Positions 1 to 5,962 of a DNA stretch of 18,194 nt are shown piece after piece. This DNA comes from JBFWQM01 sp050249455. GTDB taxonomy: Bacteria; Pseudomonadota; Alphaproteobacteria; MPNO01; VGEU01. How positions within the stretch are numbered: the stretch's first letter is position 1; the number at the start of each line of letters is the position of its first letter. The stretch spans positions 1 to 18,194 of the forward strand of contig JBFWQM010000093.1 in the NCBI GenBank assembly GCA_050249455.1, written 5' to 3'. The notes below the pieces were generated by a model. The model saw nothing but the letters and a program-made list of their open reading frames with translations. It searched no databases and was not told the origin of the DNA. The translations under genes were made by a program, and so were the position numbers.

Positions 1-209
1 TGCACCGGCACGTTGGTCTTGCAGCGGAACGCGCCGACCGGGATGCGCTTGACGATGACGATGACGCTCTTGCAGTGCGGCGAGATGCGCTCGGGCGTCT
101 GCGGCCAGCGCGGGTCGGGCGGGAAGGCGTTCAGCGTCGCGGCGCTGGCGATGCCGACCAGATCGGCGCCCAGATCCCGTGCAAGCTGCTTGACGGCGGC
201 TGCGTCCAA
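1..209 (-). CDS. QueG-like iron-sulfur protein, N-terminal part (cut by window edge)
   Basis: Only the first 69 or so codons are present; the gene continues past the left edge. The translation begins DAAAVKQLARDLGADLVGIA, then has a Pro-rich stretch (NAFPPDPRWPQTPERI) and a hydrophobic strand CKSVIVIVKRIPVG. This resembles the cobalamin-binding N-terminal region of epoxyqueuosine reductase-like and related 4Fe-4S reductases, whose N-termini carry a 'GAD.VG.A' motif. The 4Fe-4S cysteines would be in the missing part, so the exact family is open. I chose a TTG start (209-207) because a GGGAGGG ribosome site lies just upstream and no ATG fits. It is the last gene of a minus-strand row, 58 bp after the oxygenase-like gene, so co-transcription is likely. 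True tRNA-queuosine QueG is one option; a paralogue of other function is equally possible. Confidence 0.5.
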   Translation of the reverse strand, partial: MDAAAVKQLARDLGADLVGIASAATLNAFPPDPRWPQTPERISPHCKSVIVIVKRIPVGAFRCKTNVPV

Positions 210-267
210 GTTTCCCTCCCTGCGGGCGCACAAGGTCGCACAGCGGCCCGCGTCCGACAAGCCGGGC

Positions 268-891
268 TCAGGCAGGCGGGAAGCCGAAATTCCACGCCAC
301 CGTCAGCCGCGGCCGGTCGCCGCGGTAGAGGTGGACGAAGTGGACGAGCTGGCTCGGGAAGCCGAACATCAGGCCGTCCGCCGGCGGCGGCATGACCGCG
401 CGCGACAGCCGCTCCGGCTCCTGGTGGCAGCACGCCGGCATGCGCGGGTCGACGAAGGCGAAGCGGCCGTTGTGCGGGTTCGCTGGGTCGGGCGTGCCGA
501 GGTCGAGGAAGTAGACGACGCTCAGCGAGGCGTTGACGTGGCTGTGCGGCTGGCCGTAGTCGCCCGGCGCCATGACGTTGACCCAGCTGTCGATCAGCCA
601 GGCCCCGGGGTGCCAGCCGTTGCGTACGAAGGCCTGCGCGCGGGCGGCCAGCAGGTCGGCGGCGGGCAGGCCCCACGTCTCGATCCGGTGCGCCTTGGCG
701 CCGCCCGACCCCGGCAGGAAGTCCGCCACCCCGGCCACCCGGGCCACGCAGGCGGCGATCAGCGGCGGGTGGAGCGGGGCGATGTCGGTGAAGCGGGTCG
801 CCCGGATCAAGGGCTGCGCCACGTCCTCGATCCGCTGCCCGGACGGCCAAGCGGGCAGGTCTGCGCGTTCTCGCGCCGTAAGCTCGCCCAT
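268..891 (-). CDS. Putative 2-oxoglutarate/Fe(II) oxygenase-like protein
   Basis: A 207-residue soluble protein without signal peptide or membrane segment. The second half looks like the small 2OG-Fe(II) oxygenase family 5 (TIGR02466/PF13759 type). It has SWVNVM followed by His116 and His118 in QPHSHVNASLS, then VVYFLD, a VDPR turn (148-150), and a final FPSQLVH (178-184) with RLTVAWNF. His116 or His118 with His184 are the likely metal ligands, and Arg195 the likely 2-oxoglutarate anchor; this assignment is by family analogy. The N-terminal 90 residues are not recognisable. The substrate is unknown; relatives are usually hypothetical or tied to hydroxylation of small molecules or proteins. 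It lies 64 bp after corA and 58 bp before the QueG-like gene on the same strand. A GGGAG element about 10 bp upstream supports the ATG. Confidence 0.7.
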   Translation of the reverse strand: MGELTARERADLPAWPSGQRIEDVAQPLIRATRFTDIAPLHPPLIAACVARVAGVADFLPGSGGAKAHRIETWGLPAADLLAARAQAFVRNGWHPGAWLIDSWVNVMAPGDYGQPHSHVNASLSVVYFLDLGTPDPANPHNGRFAFVDPRMPACCHQEPERLSRAVMPPPADGLMFGFPSQLVHFVHLYRGDRPRLTVAWNFGFPPA

Positions 892-955
892 CGTCGGCGG
901 CTCCCGTTCGTTCCCCCGAGGCAGAGGATGGACCGGGCCGGGCCGGCTGTCGAGG

Positions 956-1927
956 CTAGAGCCAGCCGCGGCGCTTGAAGATGGCCAGGGGGATGATCGC
1001 CGAGATCACCATCAGCGCCAGCGCGAAGGGATAGCCGAACGCCCATTTAAGCTCGGGCATCAGTTCGAAGTTCATGCCGTAGACGCTGGCGATCAGGGTC
1101 GGCGGCAGGAACACCACGGCGGCAATCGAGAATATCTTGATGATGGCGTTCTGCTCGATGTTGATCAGGCCGAGCGTCGCGTCGAGCAGGAAGTTGACCT
1201 TGTTGGACAGGAAGGCGGCCTGGTCGCTCAGCGAGCGCACGTCGCGGTCGATGTTCTTGGCCCGACTGCGCAGCTCCTTCTTCTCGTTCTCGACCGGGGC
1301 CTGGGCGAGGAACAGCAGCAGGCGGTCGACGGTGAGCAGGCTTTCCCGCGACTGGGTGGCGATGTCGCCGTTGCGCCCGATCCGTCGCAGGGTGGCGCGC
1401 AGGTCGATCTTCGGCCGGGAGTCTGTCGAGGCGTCGAAGATCGCGCGCGAGATGCCGTCGATGTCGGCCCCGACCCGCTCCAGGATGTCGGCGGTGCGGT
1501 CGATGATGGCGTCGAGCAGCGCGAACAGCACGGCGCGGCCGCCGCGGCACAGGGCCGGCGTCCGCTCGGCGCGGCCGGCGACGACGCGGAACGGCTGCGG
1601 GTCGGCGTAGCGCAGGGTGACCAGCGTGTCGCCGGCCAGGATGAAGGTGATGGCCGTGCTCTCCGGGTGCGGCGTATCGGCCTTGAACACCATCATCGCG
1701 GTCATGAAGAGGCTGCCGTTCTCCTCGTAGAGGCGGCTCGACATCTCGATTTCCTGCTGCTCCTCGCGGGTCGGGATCTCGATGCCCAGCAGCTTCTCCA
1801 CCGTCCGGCTCTCGTGCGCCACCGGCTCCAGGAGGTCGATCCACAGCGGCCGCGCCGGCAGGCGGTCGCCCTCGGCGCAGGGAACCAGCTGGGCCCCGGT
1901 CGGCCCGGGCAGATACACCTTGAGCAT
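956..1927 (-). CDS. corA: CorA-family magnesium/divalent cation transporter
   Basis: A 323-residue protein of normal CorA length. It has a long soluble N-terminal domain rich in charged helices (residues 1-255), then two C-terminal membrane helices (about 262-283 and 298-316). The signature Gly-Met-Asn sits at 284-286 in SVYGMNFELMPEL at the end of the first helix; this loop forms the ion selectivity site in the pentameric inner-membrane channel. The basic C-terminus (FKRRGWL) is typical. Mg2+ uptake is the default role, though Co2+, Ni2+ or Zn2+ efflux paralogues share the motif. The ATG at 1927 has GGAGG seven bases upstream. A second ATG at 1931 is out of frame. It is divergent from the dctP-like gene. 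A TTGACG hexamer at 1994-1989 could be a -35 element, but no good -10 follows. Confidence 0.93.
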   Translation of the reverse strand: MLKVYLPGPTGAQLVPCAEGDRLPARPLWIDLLEPVAHESRTVEKLLGIEIPTREEQQEIEMSSRLYEENGSLFMTAMMVFKADTPHPESTAITFILAGDTLVTLRYADPQPFRVVAGRAERTPALCRGGRAVLFALLDAIIDRTADILERVGADIDGISRAIFDASTDSRPKIDLRATLRRIGRNGDIATQSRESLLTVDRLLLFLAQAPVENEKKELRSRAKNIDRDVRSLSDQAAFLSNKVNFLLDATLGLINIEQNAIIKIFSIAAVVFLPPTLIASVYGMNFELMPELKWAFGYPFALALMVISAIIPLAIFKRRGWL

Positions 1928-2021
1928 CCATCGTCCTCCCGCATGGCACGCGCGGCCTGCCGCCGTTGGTGCGCCCGGCGGCGGGCGGCGTCAAGGCCCG
2001 TCGGCGTGTCGCCGAGCCGGC

Positions 2022-2050
2022 GTGACAGGATCGGGGCGCGCGACTATCCT
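2022..2050 (+). promoter_or_regulatory. Sigma-70-type promoter for the TRAP receptor gene
   Basis: GTGACA (2022-2027, 5 of 6 matches to TTGACA) and TATCCT (2045-2050, 4 of 6 to TATAAT) are 17 bp apart. Transcription would start near 2057, giving an 80-base leader before the ATG at 2137. A 6+6 bp dyad, CGCCGA-AA-TCGGCG (2053-2066), lies directly on the expected start point and could be an operator. The call rests on consensus matching only. Confidence 0.5.
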
Positions 2051-2136
2051 CCCGCCGAAATCGGCGCAACGGCGCACGGAATTGCCCTGACTGCGCGCGC
2101 CAGGCCGCCCGTCGAGAACCGGAACAGGAGAGGCAC

Positions 2137-3138
2137 ATGTCTATCGGTAGATATCTATCCATCGCCGGCGCCGCCGTTGCGCTGGCCTGGGCGGCGCCCG
2201 CGGCGGCGCAGACCATCCAGGTCAAGATCGCCCACGCCACCATCAACGACGTGCAGGACGAGTGGGCCAAGCGGCTCAAGGCGCGGCTGGAGGCGCGGTC
2301 GAACGGCCGCTTCCAGGCGACCGTCTACCCGGCGAGCCAGCTCGGCATCACGCCGCGCCAGGTCGAGGGACTGCAGCTCGGCACCATCGAGTTCATGGCC
2401 GCGCCGCCCCAGTTCCTGGTCGGCGTCGACCCGCGCTACCAGGTGCCTGCCGCGCCGGGCCTGTTCGACGACCTCGCCCATGCTAACCGCACGATCAGCG
2501 ATCCGCGGGTGCGCGACGCCGTGCTGTCGATCGGCGAGGCCAAGGGGCTGGTCGGCGTCTCCTTCATCATCTACGGGCCGGGCGGGTTCCAGACCCGCGA
2601 GCCGCTGGCGAGCCCGGAGAGCCTCAAGGGCAAGAAGATCCGCGTGCTGGCCGCCGACGTGGAGGTCGAGCCGGTCAAGCACTATGGCGGCACCGGCGTG
2701 CCGATGGCGCTGGGCGAGCTCGCCGGCGCGTTGCAGCAGGGCGTGGTCGACGGCTCGTCCACCTCGCTGACGGTGGCGAGCGCGTTCAAGCTCGCGGCGG
2801 TGGCCAAGTTCCACACCGAGTCGGTGTGGCAGATCCATACCACGGTGGGCCTGGTCAGCAAGGTGTGGCTCGATCGCCTGCCGGCCGACCTGCGCAAGAT
2901 CGTGATGGAGGAGAGCAAGGCGGTCGAGCCGGAGCTGTTCGACTGGATGGTCGCCTCCCAGGGCCGCGCCCGCGAGGCGTGGGCGCAGCTCGGCGGCCAG
3001 TACGCCGAATGGCCGGCCGCCGACCGCCCAAAGATGATGGCGACGCTGTCCGGCATCGCCGAGCGCATCGTCAGCAAGGACCCCGGCAGCAAGAAGCTCT
3101 ACGACACCATGGTCATGGTGGCGAAGGAGAAGAAGTAG
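2137..3138 (+). CDS. TRAP transporter periplasmic solute-binding protein, DctP type
   Basis: A 333-residue exported protein. Residues 1-24 form a signal peptide (basic start, hydrophobic core, PAAA before Gln25). The mature part has the DctP-family order: IKIAHAT-like first strand (VKIAHATIND), FQATVYPASQLG, a VEGLQLGTIEF segment, and KGKKIRVL with Arg169, the residue that in this family pairs with the substrate carboxylate. GELAGALQQGVVDG (193-206) follows. In TRAP systems this protein hands organic acids to DctQ/DctM in the inner membrane. Neither partner is present; the downstream neighbour converges and the upstream one is corA. It is therefore an orphan receptor in this window. An AGGAGAG ribosome site precedes the ATG by 4-6 bases. 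The substrate cannot be told from sequence alone. Confidence 0.92.
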   Translation: MSIGRYLSIAGAAVALAWAAPAAAQTIQVKIAHATINDVQDEWAKRLKARLEARSNGRFQATVYPASQLGITPRQVEGLQLGTIEFMAAPPQFLVGVDPRYQVPAAPGLFDDLAHANRTISDPRVRDAVLSIGEAKGLVGVSFIIYGPGGFQTREPLASPESLKGKKIRVLAADVEVEPVKHYGGTGVPMALGELAGALQQGVVDGSSTSLTVASAFKLAAVAKFHTESVWQIHTTVGLVSKVWLDRLPADLRKIVMEESKAVEPELFDWMVASQGRAREAWAQLGGQYAEWPAADRPKMMATLSGIAERIVSKDPGSKKLYDTMVMVAKEKK

Positions 3139-3144
3139 GCGGCA

Positions 3145-3171
3145 CGGGGCGGGTCGCAACGGCCCGCCCCG
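3145..3171. terminator. Shared hairpin terminator between convergent genes
   Basis: An 11-bp GC-rich stem (3145-3155 with 3161-3171, one G-T pair) encloses the 5-base loop GCAAC. It lies between the dctP-like stop codon (3138) and the stop codon of the DUF1499 gene (3173), so it could end both transcripts. There is no clear T-run on either side, so its strength as an intrinsic terminator is uncertain. Confidence 0.55.
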
Positions 3172-3172
3172 C

Positions 3173-3904
3173 CTATCCGGCCTGGACCTTCGCCAGATAG
3201 GCGCGGATGCGCGACGCGTTCTTGCCGAGGTCGCTGCGGCCGAGGCGGGAGACCGAGCGGACGTCGATGCGGCTGCCGGCGCCGTCGGGGGTGACGCGGA
3301 TGACGATGTCGTCGATGAAGCCGAACCAGCGGGTTCGGTCGGAGGCCTCGATGCGGCCGTCCGCCGGCGCGGCGGCGGCGACCGTCCAGCCCAGCGCCTG
3401 GGCCGCGGCCAGCGCGCGCTCGAACGCGCGGGCCGGCGGGTCGGGCAGGCGCAGCGGCTGGATGTCGGGATAGGATTCGGCCTGCCGCGCGGCGACGGCG
3501 GGCCCGCCATAGGCGGCGCCGTTGGGCGCCTTCTGCCGCGTCTCCAGCAGCGCGACGAACGCCGGCGGGTTCGCGGTGTCGGTGGTGATGTCGTGGATCG
3601 GCGGCACCAGCCGGCCGATCTCCTGCCACGTCGAAAGCCATCCCATCAGCGCCAACCCCGCCGCCAGCGCCAGCGCGCCGACCATGACGCCGCGCCGCCG
3701 CCGGAAGATCGCGGCGACGCAGCCGATGAAACAGATCGCCGCGCCGGCCGCGGCGACCCAGCCGCTCCATTGCAGGACGGCGAACCCGGTGCGCAGCGGC
3801 CACAGGCCGAGGCGGTAGCCGAACCCGGACGACGCGGCGGCGGCCAGCGCCAGGAGCACCGAGGCGACGCCGGCCAGCACCAGGCGCGACCACGGCCGCC
3901 TCAT
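3173..3904 (-). CDS. DUF1499 family membrane protein
   Basis: A 243-residue protein. The first 95 residues hold three hydrophobic segments: RLVLAGVASVLLALAAAA near 7-25, WSGWVAAAGAAICFIGCVAAIF near 44-66, and GVMVGALALAAGLALMGWL near 71-90, with an RRRR patch between the second and third. The rest is a DUF1499 domain, seen in PPIHDITTDTANPPAF, then PDIQPLRLPDPPARAFERALAAAQALGW, a WFGFIDDIVIRV strand and SRIDVRSVSRLGRSDLGKNASRI. Its molecular function is unknown. The ATG overlaps the methyltransferase stop codon in an ATGA (3904-3901), so translation is probably coupled. The same frame stays open upstream, but that is a high-GC shadow over the methyltransferase. It is the last gene of the minus-strand row. 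Confidence 0.85.
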   Translation of the reverse strand: MRRPWSRLVLAGVASVLLALAAAASSGFGYRLGLWPLRTGFAVLQWSGWVAAAGAAICFIGCVAAIFRRRRGVMVGALALAAGLALMGWLSTWQEIGRLVPPIHDITTDTANPPAFVALLETRQKAPNGAAYGGPAVAARQAESYPDIQPLRLPDPPARAFERALAAAQALGWTVAAAAPADGRIEASDRTRWFGFIDDIVIRVTPDGAGSRIDVRSVSRLGRSDLGKNASRIRAYLAKVQAG

Positions 3905-4509
3905 CGCTTGCGCGCCGCGATGTGGAAGAGGTGCCAGTGCTTGGGCGTGCCGAGCGCGTCCTTGCCCGGCCGGTCGACCTCCTCGAAATGGTCGCGCTCG
4001 AACCGGGCGAGCAGCGCGTCCACCGCGGTGCGGTCGCAGATGGTGAGCAGCGGTCCCGCCCAGTCGTCGCGCGGGCCGAACAGCTGGCCGGCGAAGCGGC
4101 CGCCGGCGGGCAGGGAGTCCGCGATGCGCGCCCACAGCGCGGCGAAGCGGTCGGGCGCGCAGAACGGCAGCGCGAAGCTCGCGTTGACGATATCGACTGC
4201 CGGCCAGACGGCGTCCTCCATCCGCGCGCAGATCGTCTCCAGCCGGGCGCCGGCCGGCAGGTCGGGCCGCCGCCGCAACCAGTCGAGCGCGGCCGGCTCC
4301 GAGTCGATCGCGATCACGCGGAAGCCGCGGGCGAGGAGGGCGAGGGTGTCGCGACCCTCGCCGCAGCCGAGGTCGACGGCGATGCGGTCCGCCTTCTGCG
4401 GATGGTCCGCCTCCCACGCCGCCAGCGCGCGCACCAGCGTGTCGCGCGGCGGGTTGCCGGACACCGCCCGGTAGTAGTGCTCCCAGCCGGCGTCGATCGG
4501 GATGTTCAC
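3901..4509 (-). CDS. Class I SAM-dependent methyltransferase
   Basis: A 202-residue Rossmann-fold methyltransferase. Motif I is VDLGCGEGRDT (residues 45-55), which binds S-adenosylmethionine. Asp69 in RVIAIDS would hold the ribose hydroxyls, and VDIVNASFALPFC (105-117) corresponds to motif IV. The N-terminus (GWEHYYRAV...PRDTL) resembles small cytosolic methyltransferases of the thiopurine/tellurite-resistance type (TehB-like), but the substrate is not determinable. The GTG start (4509-4507) is chosen because it overlaps the xth stop as GTGA, the start gives the normal N-terminus of such enzymes, and no ATG is suitable. It sits between xth and the DUF1499 gene with 4-bp overlaps on both sides. 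Confidence 0.88.
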   Translation of the reverse strand: MNIPIDAGWEHYYRAVSGNPPRDTLVRALAAWEADHPQKADRIAVDLGCGEGRDTLALLARGFRVIAIDSEPAALDWLRRRPDLPAGARLETICARMEDAVWPAVDIVNASFALPFCAPDRFAALWARIADSLPAGGRFAGQLFGPRDDWAGPLLTICDRTAVDALLARFERDHFEEVDRPGKDALGTPKHWHLFHIAARKR

Positions 4510-5282
4510 GCGACGTCCAGCTCGCACCACACCGGGGTGTGGTCGGACGCCTTCTCCCTCGCGCGCGGATCCTTGTCGATGCCGGAGCCGCGCAGCCGGT
4601 CGGCGGCCTGCGGGCTCAGCAGCAAGTGGTCGATGCGCAGGCCGTTGTCGTTCTGCCAGGCGCGGCCCTGGTAGTCCCAGAAGGTGAAGCTGTGCGGTTC
4701 CGGGTGCAGCGCACGGAAGGCGTCGGTCAGCCCGAGGTGGAGGAGGGCACGGAACCGCGCCCGCGATTCCGGCCGGCACAGCGCGTCGGCGGCCCAGCCG
4801 ACCGGGTCGTAGACGTCGATGTCGGTCGGGCAGACGTTGTAGTCGCCGCCGAACACCGTCGTCTCCTCGTAGCGCAGCACGGCCTGCATATGGGCGTACA
4901 GCCGGTCCATCCAGGCGATCTTGTAGTCGAACTTGTCGCCCGGCGCCGGGTTGCCGTTGGGCAGGTAGATCGAGGCGACGCGCACGCCGGCGGTGAACGC
5001 CTCGATGTAGCGCGCCTGCTCGTCGCCGTCGTCGCCGGCCAGGCCGCGCGTCACGTCCTCGATCGGCGACTTCGACAGGATTGCGACGCCGTTGAAGTTC
5101 TTCTGGCCGTGCAGCGCGACGTTGTAGCCGAGGTCTTCGATCTCCAGCCGCGGGAAGTTGTCGTCGACCGTCTTGGTCTCCTGCAGCATCACGACGTCGG
5201 GCGCGGCCTCCTTCAGCCACTCCAGCACCCGCGGCAGGCGCGCGCGCACCGAGTTCACGTTCCAGCTCGCGATGCGGGTCAT
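4506..5282 (-). CDS. xth: Exodeoxyribonuclease III
   Basis: A 258-residue protein of the expected length for ExoIII/AP endonuclease VI, which cuts DNA at abasic sites and degrades one strand 3' to 5' during base-excision repair. The full active-site set is visible: Asn8 in SWNVNS, Glu35 in LQETK, Tyr106 in IYLPNGNP, Asp147 and Asn149 in GGDYNVCPTD, Asp218 in LRIDHLL, and the catalytic Asp247-His248 in SDHTPVW. An AGGA element about eight bases upstream supports the ATG. The 3' end overlaps the methyltransferase gene by 4 bp. The 170-bp gap to erpA upstream contains the REP-like inverted repeat, which may separate or attenuate transcription. Confidence 0.97.
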   Translation of the reverse strand: MTRIASWNVNSVRARLPRVLEWLKEAAPDVVMLQETKTVDDNFPRLEIEDLGYNVALHGQKNFNGVAILSKSPIEDVTRGLAGDDGDEQARYIEAFTAGVRVASIYLPNGNPAPGDKFDYKIAWMDRLYAHMQAVLRYEETTVFGGDYNVCPTDIDVYDPVGWAADALCRPESRARFRALLHLGLTDAFRALHPEPHSFTFWDYQGRAWQNDNGLRIDHLLLSPQAADRLRGSGIDKDPRAREKASDHTPVWCELDVA

Positions 5283-5301
5283 GAGATGTCCTGCCTCAAT
5301 T

Positions 5302-5425
5302 CGTCATGGCCGCGCTTGTCACGGCCATCCGCGTGTTTTTCTTTGTTAATACGCGGGAGGGCGAGGGGCTGTCAGGCGCAAAAACGGAAAACGCGTGGAT
5401 GGTCGGGACAAGCCCGGCCATGACG
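5302..5425. repeat. REP-like pair of inverted 38-bp arms
   Basis: The left arm (5302-5339, starting CGTCATGGCCG and ending in TTTT) and the right arm (5388-5425, starting AAAACGCG and ending CATGACG) are inverted copies with 33 of 38 matching positions and a 48-bp spacer. Each arm also folds on itself: the right arm contains CCCGGCCAT opposite ATGGTCGGG around an ACAAG loop. The core, GGCCGGGCTTGTCCCGGCC-like, is from memory a common intergenic repeat in Rhodospirillales and Bradyrhizobium-type genomes. It lies wholly in the erpA-xth gap. Confidence 0.75.
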
Positions 5426-5452
5426 GTAGGGGGAAGGACGCGGAGGTTGCCG

Positions 5453-5809
5453 TCAGCCGACCGAGAATGAGGTGCCGCAGCCGCAGGTGGAGGTGGCGTT
5501 GGGGTTGCGGACGGTGAAGTAGGCGCCGATCAGCTCCTCGGCGAAGTGGATCTCGGCGCCGGCGAGGTATTCCCAGGAGACGTCGTCGATGGCGACCCGC
5601 GCGCCGTCCTGCTCGATCACACGGTCGTCGGCGGTCACCGCATCGTCGAACGAGAAGCCGTACTTGAAGCCGGAGCAGCCGCCGCCCGACACCGCGACGC
5701 GCATGACCATGCCGCGGTTCTCCGCCTCGTTCAGGAGGGCGGCGATGCGGCGTATCGCCTGGGGGCTCAGGGTCACCCCGGCGACGACGGCGGTCTCGGC
5801 TTCGGCCAT
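5453..5809 (-). CDS. erpA: Iron-sulfur cluster insertion protein, ErpA type
   Basis: A 118-residue A-type Fe-S carrier. The three ligand cysteines are Cys45 in SGGGCSGFKYGFSFDD, and Cys109 and Cys111 in NPNATSTCGCGTSF. Spacing and flanking residues match ErpA more closely than SufA or IscA, notably the SGFxYGFxFDD and RNPNAxSTCGCGxSFS stretches. It would transfer 2Fe-2S or 4Fe-4S clusters to apo-enzymes in the cytoplasm. The ATG at 5809 is chosen for its fit to the family; a GAGAG element lies about 8 bases upstream. The reading frame stays open much further upstream, but that part overlaps dgt and is a shadow. It is divergent from dgt and has its own recognisable promoter. Confidence 0.93.
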   Translation of the reverse strand: MAEAETAVVAGVTLSPQAIRRIAALLNEAENRGMVMRVAVSGGGCSGFKYGFSFDDAVTADDRVIEQDGARVAIDDVSWEYLAGAEIHFAEELIGAYFTVRNPNATSTCGCGTSFSVG

Positions 5810-5840
5810 AGAGTGTTCTCTCGCGCTGGCGACACAACCG

Positions 5841-5869
5841 TATTTAGGGAGGACGGGATAGCCGGTCAA
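5841..5869 (-). promoter_or_regulatory. Sigma-70-type promoter for erpA
   Basis: Read on the minus strand, TTGACC (5869-5864, 5 of 6 to consensus) and TAAATA (5846-5841) are separated by 17 bp. The predicted start near 5834 leaves a leader of about 25 bases before the erpA ATG at 5809. The -10 match is modest, but the strong -35, ideal spacing and position support it. Confidence 0.5.
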
Positions 5870-5879
5870 TCCGTGAAAT

Positions 5880-5891
5880 CCGGTTAACCGG
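5880..5891. promoter_or_regulatory. 12-bp perfect palindrome in the erpA-dgt gap
   Basis: CCGGTTAACCGG is a perfect palindrome. It lies 11 bp upstream of the erpA -35 element and about 70 bp upstream of dgt, in the only AT-richer stretch nearby. It could be an operator for either gene. No family of regulator is suggested by the sequence, and chance cannot be excluded. Confidence 0.25.
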
Positions 5892-5962
5892 GCCGCAAAA
5901 CCCCTGGAAAACCCACAATTCGCCCTTTGTGAGTCCACGCGGCAGGGGTTAGGGTGCCCGTC

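Noticed and set aside
572..2770. A 732-codon plus-strand frame opposite corA and running into the TRAP gene.
   Set aside because: It covers two clear genes in other frames and has no family features.
5927..5955. TTGTGA and TAGGGT with 17-bp spacing as a dgt promoter.
   Set aside because: The predicted start would fall on the dgt ATG itself and the -10 overlaps the ribosome site. Possible only if the message is leaderless, for which there is no support.
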